Source of the DNA: Galeopsis tetrahit
Taxonomy: Eukaryota; Streptophyta; Magnoliopsida; Lamiales; Lamiaceae
DNA: 64,000 nt
Reading direction: 5' to 3'
Assembly (NCBI GenBank): GCA_963675135.1
Contig: OY776125.1
Location: forward strand, 63,067,441-63,131,440
Shown: one piece after another, positions 34,052 through 46,995 of the stretch
Position numbering within the stretch: the first letter of the stretch is position 1
How the letters are laid out: every line of letters starts with the position of its first letter
Notes under the pieces: model-generated
The model's input: the letters and a program-made list of their open reading frames with translations, nothing else
The model's database searches: none
What the model was told of the DNA's origin: nothing
Position numbers and translations under genes: made by a program

Positions 34052-35503
34052 TGTTGGGATGTAAATTCACCCTAAGCCCCACTTGATGTTAGAATAGTTT
34101 TGATGGCCAAAACACTTAGAGTTTATAAATGTAATAGGATCAGCTGACTTTGTATAGAACAGCTTAGACTAGTCTTGTATGATCAACTGTATGTATATCA
34201 GCTGATTAGCACAGTCCCGGCTTACATGCGCTCCCTCAAGATGAGAAGAGTAGAAGACATGAAGACTAGAAGATCCTTGAAGGCCAGATAAGTTAAGGTG
34301 CTTGTATACCTACTTTTCTGATGGAGTCCAAGCTGAAGATGGCCCTAATACAACACAAGTATTTAACAGATCAGAAGAGTTCTACTCGACTGATATCAGA
34401 AGACAGAAGCACAAGGCCAGACGAGTAGTCAGAAGACTAGTAGTGCAGATCAGAAGACTAAGTGCTCGTTCAGGACTCGGCTGATTCCCAAAGTTATCTT
34501 GCAAATTGAATGAAGACTTACCTTACTTAGAAGATTGACATGATCCCAGGATTGAAGCAATCAAGCGGCTGGAATCAAGGAATCAAGCCAACATGGAAAG
34601 ATTGCCCCAACGGCTAGTCAACTCCAACGGCTAGTTGCAAGCAATCACCACTATAAATACAAGAGGATGAGAAATCACAAGCACGAAGTCATAACGAGAG
34701 AATTCAACAAGCTAAGCAAGCAATCAAGCAAAAAGCCATACTGTTTAAAGAGTTCTCCAAGAGCCAGAATCCATAAGAACATCCTTAGCTCTTAAGTGAT
34801 TTCTATCCAACCCAAGAACCTGAATCGTATTCATATTGTAAATCCATTGATTTAGGCATAGTGGTTAAGCATATTATAAGCTTGAACCATTAGTTGGAAA
34901 CATTCAAAAACCCCAAACCCCCACCGAAAGGTTAAAGTTTTTGAACCCCTGCAAAGTGCAAGTGCTTACAATCACTTGTGGAGACCGTAGCAGTTAGGAC
35001 TGCTCAGATCTTAAAGTCCTACCCTTGGGACTATAAAGGACAAGCCCTTGTAATTTTTGGTAAATTAAAGGGATTAAACATCATGTTAGGACGTGAGAGT
35101 GGACGTAGGATCGTATATCCGAACCACTATAAACCTGGTGTTATTTATCTTTCAGCACTTTACATTATTGTCATTTCCATACATCTTATATATTGCATAC
35201 TGTGATTTCAACTATCTTCAAAACAAGGCCATAACTTTCAAACCAGCATCAGCTAAGTATTTTCATTAACTAAACAACTTGGCATTTTCAAAAGAAACTA
35301 AAGAACGAGTCTAATCAAGGCCTACCTAACTTCCGCATTGAAACTCTTCATCAGATCACTATAGTCATCTGGACCAGCAGACCTGTAGTCCAGTTGACAT
35401 AGAAATCAGAAGAGGTTCCCAACTCTCTTGAAAAAGTTTTAAAGTATATTCACCCCTCCCCTCTAGACTTTAATCCCATTCACTACTCGTTCAGGGACCA
35501 ACA
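34052..35503 (+). repeat. Element E 5' LTR (1452 bp)
   Basis: TGTTGG to CCAACA. TATA box TATAAATA at 34652-34659. The U3 region 34370-34480 has repeated TCAGAAGA units. The U5 hairpin is at 35439-35473 (one mismatch). Confidence 0.93.
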
Positions 35504-35505
35504 AG

Positions 35506-35517
35506 TGGTATCAGAGC
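35506..35517 (+). other. Primer-binding site of element E (tRNA-iMet)
   Basis: TGGTATCAGAGC two bases after the 5' LTR end. Confidence 0.93.
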
Positions 35518-35634
35518 AGTGGTTCTAACGGACTACTGTCTCTAGATTATCAGAAGACTTGAGGGAGTCTTTCTGTAGTCCTCTTGAACAGATCTTTTTC
35601 TTTTGAAAAACTTATTTTTGAAAACTCATACAGC

Positions 35635-37865
35635 ATGAGTGTTAATATGCGTAAGTTGCCCAAGTTTTCAGTGGAGGATTATGATTACTAGAAGATCAGG
35701 ATGAGGAAGAATCTCACATCAGTCCACTACAAGATGTGGTCAGTAATCACCGAAGGCCCAATCACCATCATGGCAGTCAACACTGCAAATGGTGATCCAG
35801 AAGTTCCAGTTGGAGAACTTGCCCCCAAGCCGATGAAGGACCTCACACCAGAAGATATGAAGCAATCAAATCTTGACTGCATTGCTCAAGATTATATCAT
35901 GCAAACTCTTCCAAATGAGTACATTGCAAAAGTAATCAATTGTGAGACAGCTAAGGATATGTGGGATGCTCTAGCACTTGTCTGTGAAGGAACTGAGCTG
36001 ATCAAGGAAAGTAAGCTATCAACAGCAGTTAAAAAGTTTGAACACTTCAAGATGCAGCCAGAAGAGTCTATTGATCAGTTAGACAATAGATTTACCAAGA
36101 TCATAAATGAGATTGAATACCTAGGCAAGAAATACACAAATAGAGAGAATAACTTGAAGATTTTAGACTCTCTAACCAAGAAATGGAGACTCAAAAAGAC
36201 CATCATCAAAGATACTCAAGATATCAAGATATGGTCTACTCAAACTCTATTTCAGAACCTCAAATCTCATGAGTATGATCTTGAAAGAGAAGAAAACTCA
36301 GAAAATGATGAGCCTACTGCAACCCCATCTACCTCAAAGACTGTAGCTTTCAAGGCAGCAAATACAAAAGCTGCAAGCACCTCATCTGGCAAGACCTCAC
36401 TGAAAACAGAAGACTTTGAAGAATCAGATATGAGTCTGAAAGAGCAAATGGCTCTTATGATCAAGAGATTCGAAAGGGTGAACACTCTCAACAGCAAATA
36501 TAGAAAATTCTACAAGAACTATAAGAGAGGTGGTTCATCCTTTAGAGAATCTAGAGAAAGAACACCAGAAAGGTATCCTAGAAAGGATATGGAGTAATCT
36601 GACAGCCGAGGCTCCAGAAGAAGAGATGCCACTCCTCCAAGGAAAGGTAGTTCAAATCAAAAAACTGGAGCATGCTTCAATTATCGCAAACCAGGACATT
36701 ATGTCTATGAATGTCCTGAGCTGAATTTAGATGACAAAGAAGAAAGAAGACCAAGAAGAGACAGAAGAAATTCAGATAAGCAAGCAATGGTGACTGAAGA
36801 ATCTGAATATCAAAGTGATGAACTTCCTACATCACCAGATTGTCAAATCTTCTCAGATGATTCAGATGATCTAGCTATGATGGCCATAGGTGAAAATAAG
36901 GTAAATTCCTACACTACTGCTTTCCCTTCACCTATTTTTTCACAAACAGATGATATAAACTCATCTGAAGGCGAATCAGAAGACACCTATTATCAATCTT
37001 TAAGAAAGGTAAAAGGTGATCTGGATATTGCCACTAGAGCTTTTATAGAAGTGGAAGAGGAGAATAAGGATTTAAGGAAAGAAATTGCTAGGTTGAAAAA
37101 GGCTAAGTTTGATAACACCCCTGAGTTGGTCACAATGAATGAAAGATTGACCAAAGAAGTGGAACTTCTTAAGGAAGAAAATACCACAACAACTCAGTTA
37201 TATGAGGGGATGTTAGAAACTCAAGCCTTAGAAACCAAGGAATTTCGTATACTACAATCTAAGTTCGATGACCTCTTCCAAGCACACAAGCTCTTAGAAA
37301 AGGAGAAGGAATGCCTAAATCAAAAGATATCAGAGTTCAATAAAGCTTCTACTACTATTGAAAGTATCTCTGAATATTATAGATCAAATGGCAATAAGAT
37401 GGGTTTTGGCTATGAACTTAATCCATCAACATCCTCTCCAGCTGGGGGTAGTACACCTAATCAGTGCACTACTCAGACACATGATAAGGGTGAGTGTTCT
37501 AAACACAATGAACCTAATATGAACCAAAAGGCATCTGTACCAGCTAAGGTTAACTATCCTAACTCCAAAAATGGAAAGAGACAAGTTAACCCCAAACATG
37601 CACAGAGGAACAACAAACAGCCTACACCATCTCGACTGAGACAGTCTCAGCTGTATGCTGCTCCAGCCAAGAAGAAGAAATCCTCTTCACACAAATTTGT
37701 TCTCTTTGCACCCCCTATCTCTTATGATATTGTGAGAACAGAGGAGTATGGTCCATATAATCGTGTACATCGTCCAGCTAATGCACCCAGGCCGAATGTA
37801 ACTAGTCAAAAGATAATGTATGTACACTCCTATAAAAGTAAACAAAATGGGTACCTAAGACTTAA
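35635..37865 (+). pseudogene. gag: Element E gag (several breaks, zinc knuckle lost)
   Basis: ATG at 35635 (MSVNMRKLPKFSVEDYDY) is followed by TAG near 35689 where A has TGG. A second stop lies near 36596. In the zinc knuckle (36673-36714) the second cysteine is TAT (Tyr) and the next glycine is Arg, so the CCHC site cannot bind zinc normally. The coiled-coil tail is kept (about 37020-37360). Near 37835 about 160 bp present in A are deleted, shifting the frame. The gag-pol boundary TAA at 37863-37865 is retained. Confidence 0.9.
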
Positions 37866-40800
37866 CCTTTCTTGCAGGAAAGGAGGGACCTATACAGAAA
37901 AGGAGGTCTAGCAGGAGAGATATGGTACATAGATAGTGGATGCTCAACCTATATGACTGGAACCAAAGACCTGCTGACCAACTACACAGAAAAGAAAGGT
38001 CCAAAAGTCTTCTTTGGTGATAACGCGCACGGTAACACAAAAGGATATGGCACCCTTAGAAATGGTGACATTGAGGTACATGATGTATCATATGTAGAAG
38101 GTTTAAAGTTTAATTTATTATCTGTTTCTCATTTCTGTGACACTGGTTATTCAGTAAAATTCTCTAAAGATAAGTGTCTCATAAGTGACAAAAGAACAAA
38201 ACAAAACCTTCTAACAGGATCTAGAAAAGGAAGTATGTATCTTGCAAATTGGAACAGCTGTCCTAAGGATACATGTCTGCTTGTGAAGAGCCCTAAAGAT
38301 GTCAGCTGGCTATGGCATAAACGTCTTAGTCATCTGAACTTTAAGACTATGAACAAGTTAGCAAGGGAACCCTTAGTTGATGGTCTGCCTAATGAACTCT
38401 ACTCTAAAGATCAGGTTAGTGATGCATGTCAACAAGGAAAGCAAACAAAGGTCTCCTTCAAGACCAAGAAGACAGCATCAACCAGCAGAGCTCTTGAATT
38501 GCTTCACATGGATCTTTTTGGACCAATCACTCCAACTACACTTACAGGGAGGAAGTACACTCTCATTGTTGTAGATGACTACTCCAAGTTTACTTGGGTT
38601 GTCTTCTTATACAAGAAGAGTGAAACTCAGCAGAGACTTCCTGAACTATTAAAGAGGATCCAAGTAGAGAAAGGAGAACCAATTGTTAAAATTAAAAGTG
38701 ACAAAGGCACTGAATTTATTAACTCTTATATTATTGCCTATTGTACTTCTAATGGAATTCAGCATGAGACAAGTGCAGCAAGAACACCACAACAGAATGG
38801 TGTAGTTGAAAGAAGAGTCAGAACACTCAAAGAAGCTGCAAGAACACTCCTTGCTGAATTTTCAACTCCTAAGAAGCTATGGGCAGAAGCCATCAACACA
38901 GCTTGCCACACTCAAAATAGGTCAGGTATTCACAAAATTCATGAGAAAACCCCATATGAATTGTGGAAAGGAAGAAAACCTAGAGTATCCTACTTTCATA
39001 TATTTGGTTGTAAGTGTTTCATTCACAACAATGGGAAAAGTAAGTTGAATGCTTTTGATGCCAAAGCAGATGAGGGGATATTCTTGGGATACTCCTCAAC
39101 TAGCAAAGCATTTAGAGTACTCAACAAACGAACCCTTCTTGTGGAAGAAACACCTCATGTTGTTTTTTATGAATCCTGTGAAAAGAGTGCAGTACAAACA
39201 AACTCAGCTGTAGATCAGATGAAGAAACTAGTGATCAAGTCCAGACCAGATGAGTTTATTGAAGTCAATGAACCATTTCCTGAAGAATCAGAGGAGGATA
39301 AACCACACAGACCAGTCACTAGATCTCAAACTCAAGCTGAGCAAGCTGACCAAAATGAAGATGCAACAATCCCAAATGCAAGGGGGAATGATCTCTTTGA
39401 CACACAAGATACAGATGACGATCGACCTAATCAAGTCAACCCTCCTGATGACACTAGAACAGATGAGAATCCAAGCTCATCTAATGCTGATACACCCGTG
39501 AGGCATACATGGAGGAACAACCATCCATCAAACCTCATCTTAGGAGGAGCAGACTCAGGTGTCAAGACCAGAAGACAATTGAATCAGAACCCCCAATCAT
39601 CTATGTTCTGCTGGTGTGCTTTCCTGTCCAACATTAAACCAGCTGACATAGATGAAGCAATGACAGATAGCAATTGGATCACTGCTATGCAGGAAGAACT
39701 AAACCAATTCGAAAGAAATGAAGTATGGGAATTGGTAGATCGTCCTGAAAACCACAATGTAGTAGGAACAAAGTGGGTATTCAAGAATAAGTAGGACGAA
39801 AATGATGTAATAACTAGAAATAAAGCATGGCTAGTTGCAAAAGGATACTCACAATCTGAAGGAATTGACTATGATGAAACCTTTGCTCCAGTAGCCAGAT
39901 TAGAAGCCATTCGACTGTTTCTAGCTTATGCATCCTATATGGGTTTCAAAGTATATCAAATGGATGTCAAGAGTGCCTTTCTGAATGGTATTCTGGTAGA
40001 AGAAGTGTATGTAGAGCAGCCTCCAGGATTCGAAAAAGGAGATCAAGTATATCGTTTGAAGAAGGCTCTCTATGGTCTAAAGCAAGCACCTAGAGCTTGG
40101 TATGACACATTGTCACAATTCCTACTTAACAATGGCTACACAAAAGGCAAAGTTGATAGAACTCTTTTCAGAATACAAGAAGGAGAAGACATTCTAATGG
40201 TGCAAATATACGTAGATGACATTATATTTGGATCACCCAATCAAGATATGTGCAAGAAGTTCTCTGAACTTATGCAAGGCAAATTCGAAATGAGCATGAT
40301 GGGTGAGATGAATTACTTCCTAGGACTCCAAGTCAAACAAAGTCCAGAAGGGATCTTCATCAATCAGTCCAAGTATACCAAAAGCCTATTAGATAGATTC
40401 AAAGCTCTACAAAGCAAGACTGCTAGAATTCCAATGATGACATCTTTCAAAATGGAACCAGATGAGTCTGGACAGGCAGTTGATCAAGCTGAATATAGAG
40501 CACTTATAGGAGTATGTGCTAGGTTTCAAGCAAACCCAAAGCAAAGTCATCTAGAAGCAGCAAGGAAGATTCTCAAGTACCTAAAAGGAGCAGTCAACCT
40601 AGGACTATGGTACCCTGCTGATGACAATCTAGATTTGAGTGGTTACTCTGACTCCGATTATGGTGGATGCAGAATAGATAGGAAGTCCACATCTGGAACC
40701 TGTCAATTCCTAGGCAACAAATTAATTTCATGGTTCTCAAAGAAGCAAACATCAGTTGCAACCTCCAGCACTGAGGCAGAATATATGGCAGCTGGAAGTT

Positions 40801-41105
40801 GTTGTAGTCAGCTGCTCTGGCTAGTTCAACAACTCAAGCATTACAATGTAGAGGCAAGAAAAGTCCCTATCTACTGTGATAGCAGCAGTGCCATTGCCAT
40901 CACTCAAAATCCAGTCCTCCACACAAGGTGCAAGCATGTCGACATTCGACACCATTTTATAAGAGACCACCTTGAAAAGAAGGACATCAAGATGGAGAAA
41001 ATTCACACAGATATCCAAAGAGCAGACATCTTGACTAAGCCCCTAGCTGAAGAAAGATTCAAGACCCTATGCTATAGCTTAGGACTCCTGGATCCAAGCA
41101 CATGA
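37866..41105 (+). pseudogene. pol: Element E pol (one stop, 51-bp RT-RNase H deletion)
   Basis: Same domain order as in A: protease (DSGCSTYMTG), GAG-pre-integrase, integrase (MDLFGP, KSDKGTEF, QQNGVVERR), RT (YVDDIIFG at about 40210), RNase H (GYSDSDYGG, SSTEAEYMA, HVDIRHHFIRD), ending GLLDPST. TAG at 39792-39794 replaces a lysine codon before RT. At about 40509 seventeen codons present in A (SLLYLTASRPDITFAVG) are missing, with GGA at both edges of the lost segment. Integrase has no stop. Confidence 0.93.
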
Positions 41106-41761
41106 AGAGCAAAGATCGGCTGAAGACCTCAGCTGATACAATTGCAGCAGACTAGGAGGATCAGATGAGGTGAATAGACACCCTCATCTTCAGGTAAGTT
41201 TTTCCCGATGAAGACAAATAAAGTTGAGGGAAAACATAGAGTCATTTAATCAAGGGGGAATCCATGATACCTTAAGAATCCTTGATAAAATACTCAATCT
41301 TTTGCATTGCATAATACATATATATATACATACAGGAGACATGAACAAGGTTAATTGGTATCTATACTTAAGCAATGTATGCCTATGTATAATAATAAAC
41401 TATTCTTCATAAAATACTTTATTTCTATACATACATACAGTATACTACTGAGTTATACTTGGTTGGATTAATCTCCACCGACTCAACAGTATGCATGCAC
41501 TGTACGGATTCCAAATAACTCTTGCTCAGAATTTATAAATTATGCATTCCATAAGATAGAATCTAAATCTCTTTAAATGTGAACCCTTAGATCAAGAATC
41601 TCATTGTTGATCTTAAGAAGTAACTTTTCAGAAATTCAGACCTATCAACTCTATAGTTTTGTCATCTTTCACTCCACTACTTCATTTCTACCTCTATAAA
41701 AGGAGGAAGACATGAGAATACCTAAGAACACAAACTACTCACTATTATTCTTGTTTCAGGT

Positions 41762-41908
41762 ATGGAGAGAATCGAAAGAAGAGATGGCATGGACATCATC
41801 CCTCAACCAAGGTCATGGGTGAAGGAGATGAAGATTTGTCCTGAAGATGGAGATGATGCAGATCAGCATACTTGGCTTACTCCACATAAGTATGCTTATG
41901 AAAACTAA
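41762..41908 (+). CDS. Small 48-codon ORF (element E copy)
   Basis: Starts MERIERRDGMDII and ends HKYAYEN. Same length and gap-free alignment with the ORF at 10455-10601. It stays open although the neighbouring gag, pol and extra ORF of E all carry stops. No known domain. Confidence 0.4.
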   Translation: MERIERRDGMDIIPQPRSWVKEMKICPEDGDDADQHTWLTPHKYAYEN

Positions 41909-42801
41909 AGAAAGAAGAGACGTTCTTGTTGAAAACTAAAGAAAGAAGAGATGCAGAGGACAAAGTAGCAATTAAGCAGAGCTTCTTCTCCAGGGGAAGT
42001 TCTACATGGAGAGTTTGTTACCTAAGGCCACTTTGTCAAACCATATCAGAAAGACCAAGTTCCTGTCTCTCTCTTCACACTCCATTGAAGCACATTTCAA
42101 TCTTCTCCCTCCTACAAGAGGAGCGAAGAAATTCAACAAGGACACATTAGATGCTACATCCCATCTGATGATGAGGAACATCCGATGGTGAGGAGCACCT
42201 AAACCAGTGGGATATCATCTAGACCAATCCCACATGGTTAAAAGAAGGAGCTGAAAGATCCATCAAACCAGGTTGGATCATCACAGCAGAGAGATCCATC
42301 CAACCAGGTTGGATCATTACACACTGAAGATTTACTCAGCACACTTCAATCCTCTACTCAGCTGATCAGAAGATCAACTCAGCTGACCAGAAGACTTTCA
42401 AGAAAATTAGCAGACTTTTCGAAGAAATCAGAAGACTTCACTCTGCTGATCAGATCACTATATTTTAAAGCATAATGACTATCTTTGATCATGTAATTCA
42501 TTCTAGATTTATTCGAGAATGTAATTAAGGAAATTGGCCTATATAAGGAATGAAATTCACATATAGAAAACGGCCTTGAAGATCAATTCTTGCTAAAATT
42601 TAGTCACAACGGCTATTTTTGGTAATGATGTCATTAGAACTCAATTACTCTTTTGCCAACAAATCATCAAGTGACACATGGCAAATTCAGCCGGCAAAAT
42701 TAAAGGAACGAGGCGAAATCAAAGAAGGAAATCTTGGGCTCTACTCCAAACTTGAATCGAATCTGACCGTTGGATTGTACATCTCTCAGGTTTTGCTGAA
42801 G

Positions 42802-42809
42802 TATATATA
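42802..42809 (+). promoter_or_regulatory. TATA-like box ahead of the extra ORF (element E)
   Basis: TATATATA about 118 bp before the ATG at 42924, followed by ACCCTAAAACC and a CT-rich leader. It is aligned in position and sequence with the box at 9584-9592 of element A. Confidence 0.45.
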
Positions 42810-42923
42810 CAAACCCTAAAACCCCTTTCAATCCCTTTCTCTCACAATACTCAATTGCTCTCGAATCACTCTCGTCCTGAATATCCTTTCTAAGCATTCC
42901 TACTCTAAAATTCAACATCAAGA

Positions 42924-44050
42924 ATGACAATCATTAAGATTTACGACGAGAAGACCAAGAGCACCGACACTCTAGATACACAAAAATGGTCTAAGGAAGG
43001 AAAGGTTTTCACTGAGAATGCTCTATTTTTCAAGGGCAAGCATACACCTGCGAACAAGGATATCCTTCTTCGCTGAATCAATCTCAATCTTCGTGATTTT
43101 CTAGAAGCAGCACCAACAAATGTTTATGAACAAGATGTGCTGACCTTCTACGCAAACGCAGTAATGATGGATTCTCATGTTGAAAGTGTCATGGGTGGAC
43201 ACATAGTTGAGATCTCAAGAGAGATCCTCCAAGAGTTATTCGGCTTATCAAGGGGAGAGATAGACATCTCTACCTACATTATAGGAAGAGAAAAAGAGTA
43301 TATGGAGATGTTTACTGGTGGAAGGGTCAAGGCTGAGAATGCCTCTGGACTTAAGAAATCACAACTCGGCCCCAAGTTTCAAACCTTGATGGACATTGCA
43401 GGAAAAATGTTGCTTGGTAACACCTTTAGTCATGATGTTGTTACCACTTTGAAGGTTAGAGTTATGGCTGCAATCTGGGATCAGATTGATGGAGATTGGC
43501 AAGGGCTATTCTTGAATAGGATTGCTCTTGAGGCCAAGAAGGTTACATTGGACCTCCAATCAAGAGAATGGAAGGTGACATCAACTGTCAGCTTTGTCAA
43601 CAAGCTGAGTGTTATTCTTCCAAAAGTACTCCCAAGGAAGTACAAGATGGGTCCTCATAAGGCATTTCACACCTCCAAGTATTATTTGAGAAAGTAGGCC
43701 CTTGCTGAGGCAGCAAGGCTGAAGGAGGAAAAGAAGAAGAGAATAGCTGAAACATCATCTAAGGATGTTGTTGAGGAGGCAAAAGAGTCTGTTCATGACT
43801 CTGCTGAAGAAGAAGAAGAGGAGCCTTCCAAAGAAAAGGCTCAAAAGAAGGCTGCTGAGGACGATGATGATGATAATCAGACCTTAGCACAACGCAGAAT
43901 CCTGATCAGATCTGGGCTCATCTCCCCATCTGATTCAGATGCCACTCCAACTGCCTCTCCTTTGAAAAAGGCAGGTACTTCTAATCCACCTCTCACTATC
44001 TCACCTTCTAAATTGTCAAAGGGTCGGAAGAGAAAGAAGAACAATTCCTC
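42924..44050 (+). pseudogene. Element E extra ORF, N-terminal third (truncated)
   Basis: Aligns with the first roughly 375 codons of A's extra ORF (MTIIKIYDEKTK, FYANAVM, KMLLGNTFSHD, KYKMGPHK). Stops: TGA at 43074-43076 (Cys codon in A) and TAG at 43695-43700. At about 44050 it breaks straight into the 3' LTR, losing the rest of the ORF, the polypurine tract and about 100 bp of the LTR. Confidence 0.88.
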
Positions 44051-45400
44051 TTTGTATAGAACAGGTTAGACTAGTCTTGTGTGATCAACTGTATGTATAT
44101 CAGCTGATTAGCACAGTCCCGGCTTACATGCGCTCCCTCAAGATGAGAAGAGTAGAAGACATGAAGACTAGAAGATCCTTGAAGGCCAGATAAGTTAAGG
44201 TGCTTGTATACCTACTTATCTGATGGAGTCCAAGCTGAAGATGGCCCTAATACAACACAAGTATTTAACAGATCAGAAGAGTTCTACTCGACTGATATCA
44301 GACGACAGAAGCACAAGGCCAGACGAGTAGTCAGAAGACTAGTAGTGCAGATCAGAAGACTAAGTGCTCGTCCAGGACTCGGCTGATTCCCAAAGTCATC
44401 TTGCAATTTGAATGAAGACTTACCTTACTTAGAAGATTGACATGATCCCAGGATTGAAGCAATCAAGCGGCTGGAATCAAGGAATTAGGCCAACATGGAA
44501 AGATTGCCCCAACGGCTAGTCAACTCCAACGGCTAGTTGCAAGCAATCACCACTATAAATACAAGAGGATGAGAAATCACAAGCACGAAGTCACAACGAG
44601 AGAATTCAACAAGCTAAGCAAGCAATCAAGCAAAAAGCCATACTGTTTAAACAGTTCTCCAAGAGCCAGAATCCATAAGAACATCCTTAGCTCTTAAGTG
44701 ATTTCTATCCAACCCAAGAACCTGAATCGTATTCATATTGTAAATCCATTGATTTAGGCATAGTGGTTAAGCATATTATAAGCTTGAACCATTAGTTGGA
44801 AACATTCAAAAACCCCAAACCCCCACCGAAAAGTTAAAGTTTTTGAACCCCTGCAAAGTGCAAGTGCTTACAATCACTTGTGGAGACCGTAGCAGTTAGG
44901 ACTGCTCAGATCTCAAAGTCCTACCCTTGGGACTATAAAGGACAAGCCCTTGTAATTTTTGGTAAATTAAAGGGATTAAACATCACGTTAGGACGTGAGA
45001 GTGGACGTAGGATCGTATATCCGAACCACTATAAACCTGGTGTTATTTATCTTTCAGCACTTTACATTATTGTCATTTCCATACATCTTATATATTGCAT
45101 ACTGTGATTTCAACTATCTTCAAAACAAGGTCATAACTTTCAAACCAGCATCAGCTGAGTATTTTCATTAACTAAACAACTTGGCATTTTCAAAAGAAAC
45201 TAAAGAACGAGTCTAATCAAGGCCTACCTAACTTCCGCATTGAAACTCTTCATCAGATCACTATAGTCATCTGGACCAGCAGACCTGTAGTCCAGTTGAC
45301 ATAGAAATCAGAAGAGGTTCCCAACTCTCTTGAAAAAGTTTTAAAGTCTATTCACCCCTCTAGACTTTAATCCCATTCACTACTCGTTCAGGGACCAACA
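44051..45400 (+). repeat. Element E 3' LTR, 5' truncated
   Basis: Matches 34152-35503. The first roughly 100 bp are missing, with TTTGTATAGAAC at the junction. The U5 hairpin is intact at 45341-45370, but its loop is five bases shorter than in the 5' LTR. It ends CCAACA at 45400. Confidence 0.92.
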
Positions 45401-46995
45401 TGGCAGATTGCGCCCCCATGGGAGGATCTCATCTATTGGGCCGAGTATTCATCCTCACGTCTCGAGGCTTTCTGATGGGTCGAGATGGTTGATTGGTAGG
45501 GGTTCGACAGTTAGCTTTTGGCATGATAACTGGTTGGGTTACAATATTTCTGATAAGATTGGCCTCCAGGATTGGTTTGCTGCTACCCTAAAGAGCACGG
45601 TTTGGGACTTCTTCTATGACGATTATTGGCACTTTGAGGAGTGCTTCGTTACGGACTTCACAGATATCGTCAGAGACATCCTTCAGATTAGGTTTCTTCA
45701 CGGCCCTGACAAACGTATTTGGGAAGGTACCACCTCAGGGGAGCTAACCTCTCGAGTAGTCTATGACATGCTCAGATCTCCTCTCCCTCGTCTTGGCTGG
45801 TCGTCGTGGATTTGGAGTTCCTTCATTCCGATATGTCGTTCTAAGGTTATTTGGAGGGCCATATGGGGCAATCTTCCTACTTCTAATTGGCTTGTCTCAT
45901 TTGGGATTCACGGTCCTTCGATGTGTATGCTCTGTCGTAGAGACTCTGAGTCTTTAGACCACTTATAAGCTCACTGTCCATTCACTCTAGAGGTTCTTCA
46001 GCATCTCACTCGGCTTTTTGGAGTCACGATCAACACGGGGATCAGCTTTCTGGATATCTTCCTCCAGGCTACTAGAGTTCGATTGGGTCCGCAGTCTTTG
46101 GAGTTATGGAGAGCGGCATTTATCACTACAGTTTGGGCTATTTGGGCTCTGTGGAACAGGGTGGTCTTTGATGGGGTCTCCCCCCCTGTCAGACGTTGTA
46201 TGGCGCAAATCGTTGCTTGTATTAGGGAAGCCAATAGCATCTCTCGGGGTTATGCTAATGGTTCAGTTCGGGATCTCTTGATTGCCAGATCTCTTGGTGT
46301 TTTGGGCAGGCAGAAGCCGACTCGACAGGGTTCATCTATTAGATAGATCCCCCCGGATCCGGATTGGTACAAGATCAACACAGATGGCAGTGCAACATCC
46401 TCTCCATGTAGTCTGCATGCAGGGGCGGTGTTTAGGAACTTCAGGGGGTTCTTTGTTGCGGCTATTGCCCAAGAGGTTGGTTGGGGTATTCCTTTTGAGG
46501 CGGAGTTAGCAGCAGCACTCATTGTTATTCAGTATGCCCATGCCCAAGGGTGGCGGTTCTTATGGATCGAGTCGGACTCCAGTCTGACAGTTAGCACTTT
46601 GATGAGCTCTACTCCTTCTATCCCTTGGCGACTGCAGGGCCTCTAGAGTCAGGTTCATCCTCTTACCACAGATATGCACATTCGGTATTCTCACACTTTT
46701 AGAGAGGCCAACCAGGCGGCTGACGCAGTGGCCAAGACGAAGATCAACTGCATTTGGAGGGGCTATCCTCCAGATTTCTTACTTACATTCTTGCATAAAT
46801 ATTTGTATACCGTCTTTTACAGACATTGATTGTTAAAGGAGTTTACCTTTTTCCTTCGCCTGGGTTTTGTCCCTAAGGAGGGTTTTCCCGGGCAAGGTTT
46901 TAACGGCACTCCGGCCTCTGGCTCGACTTCTGAGCTTATGGTTTTAGGTTTTCTTTTTTTCTTTTATATTCCATACCTTTTTATTGGCCCTTTGA
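45401..46995 (+). pseudogene. Plant LINE ORF2 C-terminus: zf-RVT and RNase H, plus 3' UTR
   Basis: Continues the LINE after element E. The zinc-binding zf-RVT domain (WLIGRGSTVSFWHDNW, then VIWRAIWGNLPTSNWL and CMLCRRDSESLDHL) is followed by a linker and a C-terminal RNase H (INTDGSA, EAELAAALI, ESDSSL, ANQAADAVA) with all catalytic acidic residues present, as in plant L1 elements. In-frame stops occur near 45966, 46342 and 46645. Coding ends near 46829. The 3' UTR with 'ttcgcctgggttttgtccc' runs to about 46995, where element F gag resumes. No poly(A) tail is visible. Confidence 0.92.

Larger units (their letters stand above)
41106..42923 (+). other. Element E spacer between pol and the extra ORF
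   Basis: Contains a polypurine block AATCAAGGGGGAAT (about 41247-41260), a 258-bp GT-AG bounded segment absent from A (41502-41759) with a TATA-like TATAAAAGG inside (about 41694-41702), the small ORF, then CAGCTGA/CAGAAGA-rich DNA and a TATATATA box at 42802-42809. Confidence 0.6.
34052..45400 (+). mobile_element. Element E: decayed copia element of the A family, inside the LINE
   Basis: Plus strand: 5' LTR 34052-35503, primer-binding site 35506-35517, gag 35635-37865, pol 37866-41105, small ORF 41762-41908, extra ORF 42924-44050, truncated 3' LTR 44051-45400. Layout and sequence match element A in inverse orientation. It carries several nonsense codons and deletions, so it cannot move by itself. 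The LINE reads on across its two ends. Confidence 0.93.

Noticed and set aside
32465..34086. The LINE RT as a functional gene
   Set aside because: 5' half missing, frameshift near 32640, loss of the palm segment, and split by element E.
34978..35205. 75-codon ORF in the A-family LTRs (also 44880-45107 and, shortened, 4369-4572 and 17048-17251)
   Set aside because: It lies in the R/U5 part of the LTR, its N-terminus is not kept in element A, and its persistence is explained by LTR sequence similarity.
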